NCBI GenBank assembly: GCA_934597345.1
Contig: CAKTRJ010000008.1
Span: 1-64,000, forward strand
Origin: an uncultured Oscillospiraceae bacterium
Lineage (GTDB): Bacteria; Bacillota; Clostridia; Oscillospirales; Oscillospiraceae
DNA length: 64,000 bases
Direction: 5' to 3'
Shown piece by piece: positions 48,635-57,425 of this stretch (its first letter is position 1; each line of letters opens with the position of its first letter). The notes below the pieces were generated by a model that searched no databases, had not been told where the DNA came from, and worked only from the letters and a program-made list of their open reading frames with translations. A program made the translations under genes and the position numbers.

Positions 48635-49432
48635 TTACTGATAAAGTGACGGGCGACGCAGACTGGTATAGGGCCGTGCGGCACGGATGCGGGCGGAAGC
48701 GCCCATGTCCACCTCGGCATACAGCAGCTCCTCGCCGTTGCCTGCCTGGGCGATGGTGTCGCCGTTGGCGTCCGTCACCAGCGAACGGCCAGAGAACACC
48801 ATATCACCCTCCGTACCGGTGCGGTTGCACATGGCGACGGCCACACTGTTCTGGAACGCCTGCACCTTGATCTCCCAGTCAAACATCTCCATAGGCTCGC
48901 TCTCGGTGTTGGCGGTGGGGATCAGGATCAGATCGGCTCCCATCAGCGCCTCGGTGCGGATGCTTTCCGGATAGTGTCGGTCGAAGCACACCACGATGCC
49001 GATCCTGCCGTGGGGCGTGTCGAATACCAGAAAGCCGTCATCGGAGGGCGTGTAGTAATCCTGCTCATAGAACTGGGCTGCCTGGGCGATGTGCACCATC
49101 TTCTGGCGGCCCAACAGCGTACCGTCGCTGCCGATCAGCAGCGTGGCGTCAAAGCAGCCGGAGTGCTCCCGCAGATAGAAGTTGGGGGCCGCCATGATGT
49201 GGTTCTCCCGGCAGGCCTCCCGGAATTGCCGGATGATGGGCGCATCCGCCGTCAGCAGCTTGCCGGATACGTCACAGCCCGCGTACTGGGGAAAGAACCG
49301 GTGCAGCTGCAGCTCCGGATAGACGATCAGGTCAGCGCCGTGAAGGGCGGCCTGCCGCAGGGCGGACAGCTGGCGCTCCAGATTTTCGGTTTCGTTGTCG
49401 CTCATAGCGATTTGGCAAAGGGCAAGCTTCAT
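48635..49432 (-). CDS. Carbon-nitrogen hydrolase (nitrilase superfamily)
   Basis: The 265-residue nitrilase-fold amidase has catalytic Glu40 (YPE), Lys111 (GRQKMVH) and Cys149 (VVCFDRHYPE). Layout resembles N-carbamoylputrescine amidase, beta-ureidopropionase or omega-amidase groups. The substrate is probably a carbamoyl or amide nitrogen compound, which fits the neighbouring nitrogen genes. AGGAGGAATCACC precedes ATG 49432. It follows the glnA operon terminator, so it may have its own promoter in the 65-bp gap. Confidence 0.93.
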   Translation of the reverse strand: MKLALCQIAMSDNETENLERQLSALRQAALHGADLIVYPELQLHRFFPQYAGCDVSGKLLTADAPIIRQFREACRENHIMAAPNFYLREHSGCFDATLLIGSDGTLLGRQKMVHIAQAAQFYEQDYYTPSDDGFLVFDTPHGRIGIVVCFDRHYPESIRTEALMGADLILIPTANTESEPMEMFDWEIKVQAFQNSVAVAMCNRTGTEGDMVFSGRSLVTDANGDTIAQAGNGEELLYAEVDMGASARIRAARPYTSLRRPSLYQ

Positions 49433-49494
49433 GGTGATTCCTCCTGAAACATGTTTTCCCTATTGTACTACTGGGTAAATCCGTATGCAAGAGA

Positions 49495-49548
49495 TTTTTA
49501 TATAGCAAAAGGCACGGACAGGGGATCGTCGATCCACTTCCGTGCCTT
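49495..49548 (-). terminator. Terminator of the gltB-glnA-ANTAR operon, overlapping a CDS end
   Basis: AAAGGCACGGA (on either strand from 49509) pairs TCCGTGCCTTT ending at 49548, with an inner GGATCG/CGATCC stem. On the minus strand TTTT follows. The hairpin contains the last codons and stop of the 61-aa ORF. Confidence 0.75.
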
Positions 49549-49683
49549 TCGGCGGTTATAGGCTCTTGGATTTTCGCTTTTGCGGGTCACGGGGTTCAGC
49601 GGGCCCCAGGTGTTCCGCATCATGGCGTCGCGCTTCCGCTTCTCCTTCTTGGAGAGCTTTTCATAGGGAATGAATTTTTCCAT
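49498..49683 (-). CDS. Small basic hypothetical protein, 61 aa
   Basis: The 61-residue Lys/Arg-rich protein opens MEKFIPYEKLSKKEKRKRDA and contains WGPLNPVTRKSENPRAYNRRKARKW. Similar short basic proteins are conserved in Clostridia but have no named function. RBS AAAGGAGACATGAT before ATG 49683. The last codons lie inside the operon terminator hairpin. Basicity and size suggest RNA, DNA or ribosome binding. Confidence 0.8.
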   Translation of the reverse strand: MEKFIPYEKLSKKEKRKRDAMMRNTWGPLNPVTRKSENPRAYNRRKARKWIDDPLSVPFAI

Positions 49684-49748
49684 ATCATGTCTCCTTTTTT
49701 TCAATGGTTGAAGAACATGATAGCAGAAAACGCGGCGGTTGTCAAATA

Positions 49749-50342
49749 TCAGCCTGCCGTCTGATAGCGGGCGATGATTTGGTCGGCGACGGCCCTGCGG
49801 GTGACGCAGCGATCCATGGCCTGCTTTTCGATGAAGCGGTGGGCCTCCGCCTCCGTCATACCGGCCTGATCGATCAGCAGCCCTTTGGCACGGTTGACGG
49901 TGCGGATCTCCATCATCTTTTCCTCGATGGAGGCGGTTTTCTGCTCCATCTTCCGCAGCCGCTCCCGCGTGCCGCACAGCAATTGCAGGGATTGCAGGAT
50001 CAGCTGGGGGGACGTGGGCTTTTGCAGCAGCAGAATACCGTAGGGCGACAGCCGCGCCGAAAGGTCGGCGTAGTGCTCCGCCTTCACCAGCAGCAGCACG
50101 CCCGCGCTGCTGCCGTCCACCACATGCAGGGCCAGCTTGGTGCCGAATTCATCCGGCAGGGGGGAGCTGATGATCACGATATCGAAGGTGCGCTCCAGAA
50201 GGCAGCGCCGTGCGCTGGCCACGTCGCTTACGGCGTGCAGCGGCATATAGCGATCCTCCGGCAGCAGCTCCCGGAGGGACGCGGGGAACTTGCTTCCGCT
50301 GGATACCACCAGCACACTGTACGTCTGCTGTGTCAGCTCCAT
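49749..50342 (-). CDS. ANTAR-domain response regulator (RNA-binding antiterminator)
   Basis: This 197-residue protein has a receiver-like domain (about 1-120), a coiled-coil linker and a C-terminal ANTAR domain (about 135-190; IRTVNRAKGLLIDQAGMTEAEAHRFIEKQAMDR). In the receiver, DIVIISSPLPDEFG has Ser where the phospho-acceptor Asp is expected, so it may not be phosphorylated in the usual way. ANTAR proteins bind paired-hairpin RNA and block terminators, and they often control nitrogen genes in Clostridia. Encoded last but one in the gltB-glnA operon. RBS AAAGGAGGGACGCAT. Confidence 0.93.
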   Translation of the reverse strand: MELTQQTYSVLVVSSGSKFPASLRELLPEDRYMPLHAVSDVASARRCLLERTFDIVIISSPLPDEFGTKLALHVVDGSSAGVLLLVKAEHYADLSARLSPYGILLLQKPTSPQLILQSLQLLCGTRERLRKMEQKTASIEEKMMEIRTVNRAKGLLIDQAGMTEAEAHRFIEKQAMDRCVTRRAVADQIIARYQTAG

Positions 50343-50372
50343 ATGCGTCCCTCCTTTCATGGGGTGATCAGG

Positions 50373-51581
50373 TTATCGGGTGTAGTAGGAAATGATGGTC
50401 TGGGGCAGGAGTTGGTTGATGAAGGAGCTGTTTTCCGCGGCGGCCTTCGCCTGCGCCAGTGTGGCGGGCAGCGTGCGGAACTGGGCCTTGATCTGCTCCG
50501 GTGCGCTGAAGAAGTTGATGTCCGCCGCCTCCGGCAGCACCAGCTGGCGGCGGATGCCGTCCAGTCCGGCGTGGATCAGCAGCGTAAAGGCCAGATAGGG
50601 ATTGCACAGCGGGTCGGGGGAGCGCAGCTCCGCCCGGCGGTATTCGCCCTGCGCGGCGGGGATGCGGATCAGCTGTGAGCGGTTCTCACTGGACCAGGAG
50701 ATGTAGCGGGGCGCCTTGCTGCCGCCGAAGCGGTGATAGGAGGCATCCACCGTGTTGAGGAATGCTGTCAGCTCCGTGATATGGGACAGGATGCCCGCGA
50801 TGATGTGGGGCATCACGTCACTGCCGTCGGCGCTCCGGGCGGAGATGTTGATGTGCATGCCGTTGCCGGGCTGGCCGTTCAGGGGCTTGGGGGAGAAGTC
50901 CGCCGCCAGCCCGTTGCGCACCGCCACGGTGTTGACCACCGCACGGAAGGTGACGGCGTTGTCCGCCGCCGTCAGCGGTTCGGAGTACCGGAAGTCGATC
51001 TCGTTCTGACCGGGGCCCTGCTCGTGGTGGGAGCACTCCGGACGGATGCCCATCTGCTCCAGCGTCAGGCAGATCTCCCGCCGGACGTTTTCGCCCTTGT
51101 CCTCCGGGGCAATGTCCATGTAACCGGCGTGGTCATAGGGCTGCTTGGTGGGCTCACCCAGTTCGTCCCGGCGGAAGAGATAGAACTCCATCTCCGTGCC
51201 GAAGGCGAAGGTAACGCCCATTTCCGCCGCCGCGGCGATGGCCTGCTTCAGAAGCTGGCGGCCGTCCGCCTCAAAGGGGGTGCCATCCGGCCGGGCGATG
51301 CCGCAGAACATCCGGGCCACCCGTCCGTGATCCGGCCGCCACGGCAGCATGCACAGCGTGCCGCTGTCGGGATGCAGGAACAGGTCGGAGTGTACCTCGT
51401 CACCGAAGCCGGGAATGGCCGAGGCGTCAAAGGCGATACCATATTCAAACGCGCGGTCAAGCTCGTCCGGATGGATGGAGATATTCTTCTGCTTTCCGGA
51501 CAGGTCGCAGAATGCCAGACGGATGAACTTCACGTCCTCCTCCGCCACATACTGCTTGATCTCGTCCTTTGAATACTTCAT
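50373..51581 (-). CDS. glnA: Type I glutamine synthetase
   Basis: This 402-residue GSI makes glutamine from glutamate and ammonia. Motifs: DLSGKQKNISIHPDELDRAFEYGIAFDASAIPGF, FGTEMEFYLF, HHEQGPGQNEIDF, NGMHINIS and RRAELRSPDP. The canonical adenylylation Tyr region is not evident and the chain is about 40 residues shorter than most GSI-alpha. It follows the split gltB genes, so product glutamine feeds GOGAT directly. Start ATG 51581 has a moderate RBS (AAGGCAGG). A separate type III synthetase is encoded 4 kb away. Confidence 0.95.
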   Translation of the reverse strand: MKYSKDEIKQYVAEEDVKFIRLAFCDLSGKQKNISIHPDELDRAFEYGIAFDASAIPGFGDEVHSDLFLHPDSGTLCMLPWRPDHGRVARMFCGIARPDGTPFEADGRQLLKQAIAAAAEMGVTFAFGTEMEFYLFRRDELGEPTKQPYDHAGYMDIAPEDKGENVRREICLTLEQMGIRPECSHHEQGPGQNEIDFRYSEPLTAADNAVTFRAVVNTVAVRNGLAADFSPKPLNGQPGNGMHINISARSADGSDVMPHIIAGILSHITELTAFLNTVDASYHRFGGSKAPRYISWSSENRSQLIRIPAAQGEYRRAELRSPDPLCNPYLAFTLLIHAGLDGIRRQLVLPEAADINFFSAPEQIKAQFRTLPATLAQAKAAAENSSFINQLLPQTIISYYTR

Positions 51582-51600
51582 AATGCGATCCTGCCTTTCG

Positions 51601-52323
51601 TCAGTTTGCCACATACATCTGCTGGTAGGGATTCTTGCTGTCCGGTGTGATCACGGTATAGGAACTGCTCAGCATGGAGACGGCGTCGCAGCCGAACAGG
51701 CGGCAGTATTCCCGCACATAGGGCGCGAATTCCGCGAAGTCCTCCGCCGTGGCCGGACGTGAGGTCACCTGGGGCGGGAACTGCACATTGCTCACGTCGC
51801 CCCGGAACACCATCTTTCCGCCGTGTATGCCGGTGCAGGGGAAGAAGCCCACCACGGGCCGCCCGTCGGTGTGCAGCGCCAGCACCAGTATCAGGCCGCC
51901 TGCCTGATACTCGCCCAGAAAGCTGCCGGCCCGCCCGCCGATAACGATGACGGGCTTGTGCTCCTTATAGGCCTTCATATGGATACCGGCCCGGTAACCG
52001 GCGTTGCCCTGTATGTAAATTTCGCCGCCCCGCATGGCATAGCCTGCCGCGTCGCCGGCGCTGCCGTGGATCACGATGCGTCCGGCGCTCATGGTGTCGC
52101 CCACGGCGTCCTGAGCGTTGCCGTTGACGGTGATCTCGGCCCCGTTGAGATACGCGCCCAGCGCGTTGCCGGGGATGCCGTTGATCTCCAGCTTTTTGTC
52201 GCTCATACCGGCGGCGATGAACCGCTGGCCCAGACAGCCACAGACCCGGCATTCCTTTCCCGCGCCGCGTATGGTCTCGTTCAGCGCGGAGAAGGAGAGG
52301 TCGTTGGCCTCAATGAAGTTCAT
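51601..52323 (-). CDS. Glutamate synthase, C-terminal GXGXG domain protein
   Basis: This 240-residue protein is a free-standing GltB C-terminal beta-helix. Repeats NALGAYLNGAEITVNGNAQDAVGDTMSAGRIVIHGSAGDAAGYAMRGGEIYIQGNAGYRAGIHM show the G-x-x-G-x-x-x-G pattern. VIGGRAGSFLGEYQAGG follows. It completes the split glutamate synthase with the two upstream genes. AGGAGGTGTGGTACAAT precedes ATG 52323. Confidence 0.94.
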   Translation of the reverse strand: MNFIEANDLSFSALNETIRGAGKECRVCGCLGQRFIAAGMSDKKLEINGIPGNALGAYLNGAEITVNGNAQDAVGDTMSAGRIVIHGSAGDAAGYAMRGGEIYIQGNAGYRAGIHMKAYKEHKPVIVIGGRAGSFLGEYQAGGLILVLALHTDGRPVVGFFPCTGIHGGKMVFRGDVSNVQFPPQVTSRPATAEDFAEFAPYVREYCRLFGCDAVSMLSSSYTVITPDSKNPYQQMYVAN

Positions 52324-52388
52324 ATTGTACCACACCTCCTGATGTTTTTCCATGTGTTTTTTCATAAAAAATCGTGATAGCAGCCATT

Positions 52389-53894
52389 TCATTCTCCCGC
52401 GTGGGCGATGCCCAGGATCGCCAGCTCCTTTTCCGTCAGGTGTACGCCACGCAGCATGACACGGTTGCCCCGCAGGGCCTCAATGGAGTTGATGCCCATG
52501 CCGCCCATCATTTCCTTGATCTCGTGCTTCCACGCGGTCACCAGATTCACCAGCCGCCGGGTGGCCTCGTCGGGATCCAGCCGCTTTACCAGATCGGGCC
52601 GCTGGGTGGCGATGCCCCAATTGCAGCGCCCCGTCTGGCAGCTGCGGCACAGGTGGCAGCCCATGGCCAGCAGCGCCGCCGTGGCGATATAGCAGGCGTC
52701 CGCGCCCAGTGCGATGGCTTTTACCACGTCAGCCGCCGAGCGGATGCTGCCGCCCGCGATCAGGGAAACGCTGCTGCGGATGCCCTCGTCACGGAGCCGC
52801 TGATCCACCGCCGCCAGCGCCAGCTCGATGGGAATGCCCACATTGTCCCGGATGCGGGTAGGCGCCGCGCCGGTGCCGCCCCGGAAGCCATCGATGGCGA
52901 TGATGTCCGCGCCGCTGCGGGCGATGCCGCTGGCGATGGCGGCAATGTTGTGGACAGCCGCCACCTTGACGATCACGGGCTTTTTGTACTGGGTGGCCTC
53001 CTTCAGGGAGTAGACCAGCTGCCGCAGATCCTCAATGGAGTAGATATCGTGGTGGGGAGCGGGGGAGATGGCGTCCGCGCCCTCCGGAATCATGCGGGTG
53101 CGGGACACGTCGGCCGTGATCTTGGCGCCGGGTAGATGGCCGCCGATGCCGGGCTTTGCGCCCTGTCCCATCTTGATCTCGATGGCCGCGCCGGTGTTCA
53201 GGTATTTCTCCTGTACGCCGAACCGGCCCGAGGCCACCTGTACGATGGTGTTTTCCCCGTAGCAGTAGAAGTCCTCATGCAGGCCGCCCTCGCCGGTGTT
53301 GTAATAGATGCCCAGCTCACGGGCAGCGCGGGCCAGGCTCTCGTGGGCGTTGTAGCTGATGGAGCCGTAGCTCATGGCGGAGAACAGAATGGGCACCGAC
53401 AGCTCCAGCTGGGGCGGCAGATCGGTACACAGGCTGCCGTCGGCATTGCGCCGGATGGCGGAGGGCTTTTTCCCCAGGAATACCCGCGTCTCCATAGGCT
53501 CCCGCAAGGGGTCGATAGGAGGGTTCGTCACCTGTGAGGCGTTGATGAGGATGTTGTCCCAGTACACCGGCAGGGGCTTGGGGTTGCCCATGGAGCTGAG
53601 CAGTACGCCGCCGGTGGCCGCCTGCTTGTAGATCTCCTTGATGGTGTCGCTCTGCCAATTGGCATTTTCCCGGAGACAGCAGTCGTTCTTCACGATCTTC
53701 AGCGCGCGGGTGGGACAGAAGGAGACGCAGCGCTGACAGTTGACGCACTTTGTCTCGTCGCTGAGCATCCGCTTGCCCTCGCTGTCATAGGTGTGTACGC
53801 CGTTGGCACACTGCTTCTCACAGACGCGGCAGCAGGTGCAGCGGGCATCATTGCGGATCACCTCAAATTCCGGTATGATGTAATTGATGGACAT
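52389..53894 (-). CDS. Glutamate synthase central FMN domain with N-terminal 2[4Fe-4S] ferredoxin
   Basis: The 501-residue protein starts with two [4Fe-4S] clusters (Cys 19/22/25/29 and 50/53/56/60). The FMN-binding glutamate synthase barrel follows: PILFSAMSYGSISYNAHESLA, GEGG, IEIKMGQGAKPGIGGHLPG, and ISPAPHHDIYSIEDL. GFRGGTGAAP and a Cys-rich [3Fe-4S]-type segment (MGCHLCRSCQTGRCNWG) complete it. It makes glutamate using electrons probably from ferredoxin, as no NADPH-dependent GltD gene follows. ATG 53894 overlaps the upstream TGA by one base. Confidence 0.95.
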   Translation of the reverse strand: MSINYIIPEFEVIRNDARCTCCRVCEKQCANGVHTYDSEGKRMLSDETKCVNCQRCVSFCPTRALKIVKNDCCLRENANWQSDTIKEIYKQAATGGVLLSSMGNPKPLPVYWDNILINASQVTNPPIDPLREPMETRVFLGKKPSAIRRNADGSLCTDLPPQLELSVPILFSAMSYGSISYNAHESLARAARELGIYYNTGEGGLHEDFYCYGENTIVQVASGRFGVQEKYLNTGAAIEIKMGQGAKPGIGGHLPGAKITADVSRTRMIPEGADAISPAPHHDIYSIEDLRQLVYSLKEATQYKKPVIVKVAAVHNIAAIASGIARSGADIIAIDGFRGGTGAAPTRIRDNVGIPIELALAAVDQRLRDEGIRSSVSLIAGGSIRSAADVVKAIALGADACYIATAALLAMGCHLCRSCQTGRCNWGIATQRPDLVKRLDPDEATRRLVNLVTAWKHEIKEMMGGMGINSIEALRGNRVMLRGVHLTEKELAILGIAHAGE

Positions 53895-54985
53895 CAATAA
53901 GCACCTTCTTTCACTTTCACGATGAAGGGTTCGCCGCCCATGGGCGCGTAGAAATGCTCCGCGTTAGGCTCCATAACGCGGATGGCGGCCTCCTCGCTGG
54001 CGATGAACACCTGGTCGTCCTTCTCCGCCGTCACCATGGAGCGCAGCTTCAGGCGGTCGTTCAGCGCCATCAGCCCACCGTTGAAGCCCAGAATGATGGA
54101 GAACGGCCCCGTGATCAGCAGGCTGGGATACATGGTGCGCAGATACGTCAGCTGCCGCGCCACCGGCGCGGCCTTGCCCCGGATGGTGCTCCAGAAGGGG
54201 GCGGCGATCACAGACGCCGTTTCCTCCAGCGTCAGCCCCTGCCGCCGCAGAAGGTAGTCGGCGATGTAGGTGATGACCTCCGTATCCGTCTGCAGGGTGC
54301 ATTTATAGCCGAACATCTCGATATACCGGCGGTTGGCGTCGTAGGAGGATATCTCGCCGTTGTGGACGATGGACCAGTCCAGCAGGGTAAAGGGATGTGC
54401 GCCACCCCACCAGCCGGGGGTATTGGTGGGATAGCGGCCATGGGCCGTCCAGCTGTACGCCTCGTACTCCTCCAGGCGGTAGAACCGGCCCACATCCTCC
54501 GGATAGCCCACGGCCTTGAAGGTGCCCATGTTCTTGCCGCTGGAGAACACATACGCGCCCTTTAATTTGGTATTGATCTCCATGACGGTGCGGGCCACGA
54601 ACTCCTTTTCGTCCAATTGCAGCCGGGAGAGCACGGACTTCAGCGGCGATACGAAGTACCGCCAGATCAGCGGAACATCGGTGATCTCCGGGATGATCCG
54701 GATAGGGATCACCTCTGCCTGCACGATCTCGAAGCCCTCTTTTAATAATGTTTCACACTCCCGGCGGGTGGTGTTGTCCTCAAAGAAGATATGGAATGCA
54801 TAAAAGTCCCGGTATTCCGGATAGATGCCATAGGCGGCAAAGCCGCCGCCCAGACCGTTGGAGCGGTCATGCATGGGAACCATGCTGTTTATCACTGCCT
54901 CGCCGGTCATACGTTTTCCCTCACGGGAGATGACGGCGGAAATAGCGCATCCGGACGGGATACGGACCTGTCCCTCCAGCTTCAT
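53894..54985 (-). CDS. Glutamate synthase, N-terminal glutaminase (class II amidotransferase) protein
   Basis: The 363-residue protein is a stand-alone class II glutamine amidotransferase domain. GCAISAV (Cys13) is the likely nucleophile, needing removal of a 12-residue propeptide. RYPTNTPGWWGGAHPFTLLDWSIVHNGEISSY is the GATase substrate loop. Start: AAAGG lies flush against ATG 54994 but is well spaced from ATG 54985, so 54985 is chosen. It supplies ammonia to the central domain encoded next. Preceded by an attenuator hairpin. Confidence 0.93.
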   Translation of the reverse strand: MKLEGQVRIPSGCAISAVISREGKRMTGEAVINSMVPMHDRSNGLGGGFAAYGIYPEYRDFYAFHIFFEDNTTRRECETLLKEGFEIVQAEVIPIRIIPEITDVPLIWRYFVSPLKSVLSRLQLDEKEFVARTVMEINTKLKGAYVFSSGKNMGTFKAVGYPEDVGRFYRLEEYEAYSWTAHGRYPTNTPGWWGGAHPFTLLDWSIVHNGEISSYDANRRYIEMFGYKCTLQTDTEVITYIADYLLRRQGLTLEETASVIAAPFWSTIRGKAAPVARQLTYLRTMYPSLLITGPFSIILGFNGGLMALNDRLKLRSMVTAEKDDQVFIASEEAAIRVMEPNAEHFYAPMGGEPFIVKVKEGAY

Positions 54986-55002
54986 AGCGTTCATCCTTTC
55001 TG

Positions 55003-55063
55003 AAAAAACGCAAAGACGTTCACTCATACAGGACAAATGTGCCTGATGAATGAACGCCTTTGC
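55003..55063 (-). terminator. Leader terminator (attenuator) of the gltB operon
   Basis: In the minus-strand leader, GCAAAGGCGTTCA pairs with TGAACGTCTTTGC over a long stem (55010-55063) with an inner CAGG/CCTG, then TTTTTT. It sits between the promoter and gltB, 18-24 bp before the start. This is an attenuator requiring antitermination. Confidence 0.85.
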
Positions 55064-55078
55064 TCATCTTGGTTGGGG

Positions 55079-55107
55079 ATTATAGCACGCCTGCATCATA
55101 AAGTCAA
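55079..55107 (-). promoter_or_regulatory. Promoter of the gltB-glnA-ANTAR operon
   Basis: Minus strand TTGACT (55102-55107), 17-bp spacer, TATAAT (55079-55084). Confidence 0.88.
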
Positions 55108-55141
55108 TCGACGAAACGGCAAAAATTGTGGAAAACGGAGA

Positions 55142-55170
55142 TTGACAAATTCGTATAGGGCGTATATAAT
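55142..55170 (+). promoter_or_regulatory. Promoter of glnN
   Basis: Perfect TTGACA (55142-55147), 17-bp spacer, perfect TATAAT (55165-55170). Divergent from the gltB promoter, whose -35 is 35 bp away. Confidence 0.92.
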
Positions 55171-55186
55171 TTCGCCCATCAAAGGC

Positions 55187-55225
55187 AAAGGCGTCTTGGA
55201 GGTTGGTCTCCTTGACGCTTTTTTT
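55187..55225 (+). terminator. Leader terminator (attenuator) of glnN
   Basis: GCGTC-TT-GGAG (55191-55201) pairs CTCC-TT-GACGC (55208-55218) around a six-base loop GTTGGT, followed by seven T. It ends 31 bp before the glnN start, so glnN needs readthrough. A hexaloop terminator is reminiscent of ANTAR targets, though loop position 1 is G, not A. Confidence 0.85.
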
Positions 55226-55255
55226 GCATGTATTTTAAAAGAAAAGGAGTGGATC

Positions 55256-57355
55256 ATGATGAGCACAGTACCGGAATACTTCGGCAGTCTGGTTTTTGAC
55301 GACCGCGTCATGAAAGCACGGCTTCCCTATGAAGTCTACACCTCGCTGAAAAAAACGATCGATGAGGGCGGCAGCCTGAATAACGAAGTGGCCAACGCTG
55401 TGGCAGACGCCATGAAGGATTGGGCCGTCGAGCATGGCGCCACCCATTTTACCCATTGGTTCCAGCCCCTGACCGGCATCACCGCCGAAAAGCACGACAG
55501 CTTCATCGCCCCGTCTCCCGACGGCGGCGTCATCATGGAGTTCTCCGGCAAGGAGCTGATCCAGGGTGAACCGGACGCTTCCAGCTTCCCCTCCGGCGGC
55601 CTGCGCGCCACCTTCGAGGCCCGCGGCTATACCGCGTGGGATCCCACCTCCTATGCCTTTATCAAGGATAAGGCACTGTGCATCCCCACGGCGTTCTGTT
55701 CCTACGGCGGCGAGGCGCTGGATAAGAAAACACCGCTGCTGCGCTCCATGCAGGCTCTGAACAAGCAGGCCATGCGCATCCTCTCCCTGTTCGGTAATGA
55801 AGATGTGAAATGCGTCCGCACCTCCGTCGGCCCGGAGCAGGAGTATTTTCTGGTGGACCGCGAGATGTTCGACAAGCGCAAGGATCTGATCTTCTGTGGC
55901 CGCACCCTGTTCGGTGCGAAGCCTCCCAAGGGTCAGGAGATGGATGACCACTACTTCGGCGCCATCAAGCCCCGTGTGGCGGCCTACATGGCCGACCTGA
56001 ATGAGGAGCTGTGGAAGCTGGGCATTCTGGCTAAGACCGAGCATAACGAGGTGGCTCCCGCCCAGCATGAGCTGGCGCCCATCTACACCACCACCAACGT
56101 GGCCACCGACCACAACCAGCTGACCATGGAGATCATGCAGAAGGTAGCTGCCCGTCACGGTCTGGTATGTCTGCTCCATGAGAAGCCCTTTGACGGCGTC
56201 AACGGCTCCGGCAAGCACAACAACTGGTCCATCGCCACCGATACCGGCGTGAACCTGCTGACGCCCGGCGACACGCCCTATCAGAACGCCCGGTTCCTGC
56301 TGTTCCTGTGCGCCGTTATTCAGGCGGTGGATGATTATCAGGATCTGCTGCGGCTGTCGGTGGCTACCGCCGGCAACGATCACCGTCTGGGCGCCAACGA
56401 AGCGCCTCCCGCCGTGGTGTCTATCTTCCTGGGCGACGAGCTGACCGCTATTCTGGACGCCATCGAGAAGGACGAGCCGTACAGCGGCACGGAGAAGCGG
56501 GTCATGAAGCTGGGCGTCCATGTGCTGCCCAAGTTCATCCGCGACACCACCGACCGCAACCGCACTTCGCCCTTCGCCTTCACCGGCAATAAGTTCGAGT
56601 TCCGTATGCTGGGCTCATCCAACTCCATTGCCTGCACCAATATCATGCTGAACGCCGCCGTGGCGGAGTCCCTGAAGCAGTATGCGGACATTCTGGAGAA
56701 GGCCGACGACTTTGAATCCGCCCTCCATGACCTGATCCAAAAGACCATCAAGGAGCACAAGCGCATCATCTTCAACGGCAACGGCTATGACGATGCATGG
56801 ATCAAGGAGGCCACCGAGGAGCGTGGCCTGCTGAACCTGAAGACCACACCCGATGCGCTGCCCTGCCTGCTGGAGAAGAAGAACGTGGACATGCTGACCT
56901 CCCTGAAGGTCATGTCCGAGGCGGAGATCCGCTCCCGCTATGAGATCACACTGGACAACTACCGCAAGGCCGTCAATATCGAGGCTCAGACCATGGTGGA
57001 CATGGCCCGCAAGGAGATCCTGCCCGCCGTGGAGGACTACACCGCCTCCCTGGCGGAGAGCCTGGCCGCCAAGAAGGCCGCCGTTCCCACCCTCAGCGGC
57101 AAGTATGAGACGGGCCTTATCGAGAAGCTGTCCGGCCTGACCGACCAGATCGCACTGGCCGTCGAGGAGCTGGAGACCGCCCTGAGCGACTATCACAAGA
57201 TCGACGATGTGACAGATGCCGCTTTCGTCATCCGGGATGTGGTCATTCCCAAGATGGATGCCCTCCGTGTTCCCTGCGATCAGGCAGAGGAGTACACCGC
57301 CGCCGACTTCTGGCCGTTCCCCACCTATGGCGATCTACTGTTCGGTGTAAAGTAA
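55256..57355 (+). CDS. glnN: Type III glutamine synthetase
   Basis: This 699-residue dodecameric GSIII is typical of Bacteroidetes and gut Firmicutes. Motifs include [53 protein letters not shown] and [52 protein letters not shown] and [21 protein letters not shown] follow. AAAAGGAGTGGATC precedes ATG 55256; an immediately following ATG is an alternative. Preceded by an attenuator, followed by the asnB T-box leader with no obvious terminator, so asnB may be partly cotranscribed. Confidence 0.97.
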   Translation: MMSTVPEYFGSLVFDDRVMKARLPYEVYTSLKKTIDEGGSLNNEVANAVADAMKDWAVEHGATHFTHWFQPLTGITAEKHDSFIAPSPDGGVIMEFSGKELIQGEPDASSFPSGGLRATFEARGYTAWDPTSYAFIKDKALCIPTAFCSYGGEALDKKTPLLRSMQALNKQAMRILSLFGNEDVKCVRTSVGPEQEYFLVDREMFDKRKDLIFCGRTLFGAKPPKGQEMDDHYFGAIKPRVAAYMADLNEELWKLGILAKTEHNEVAPAQHELAPIYTTTNVATDHNQLTMEIMQKVAARHGLVCLLHEKPFDGVNGSGKHNNWSIATDTGVNLLTPGDTPYQNARFLLFLCAVIQAVDDYQDLLRLSVATAGNDHRLGANEAPPAVVSIFLGDELTAILDAIEKDEPYSGTEKRVMKLGVHVLPKFIRDTTDRNRTSPFAFTGNKFEFRMLGSSNSIACTNIMLNAAVAESLKQYADILEKADDFESALHDLIQKTIKEHKRIIFNGNGYDDAWIKEATEERGLLNLKTTPDALPCLLEKKNVDMLTSLKVMSEAEIRSRYEITLDNYRKAVNIEAQTMVDMARKEILPAVEDYTASLAESLAAKKAAVPTLSGKYETGLIEKLSGLTDQIALAVEELETALSDYHKIDDVTDAAFVIRDVVIPKMDALRVPCDQAEEYTAADFWPFPTYGDLLFGVK

Positions 57356-57425
57356 ATACCACCCAAAACCACAACCATAAAAACCATATAACCACATTAT
57401 ATATAAACCACATTTTATCAACAAA
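57353..57425 (+). other. 73-nt stretch without G in the transcript
   Basis: From 57353 to 57425 the plus strand contains no G. It is A/C-rich and unstructured, between the glnN stop and the T-box. Such C-over-G regions can serve as Rho loading sites or as a single-stranded linker. Confidence 0.6.

Noticed and set aside
55187..55225. Canonical ANTAR target in the glnN leader
   Set aside because: There is a hexaloop terminator, but loop position 1 is G rather than A and a partner hairpin was not found. Reported only as an attenuator with a possible ANTAR link.
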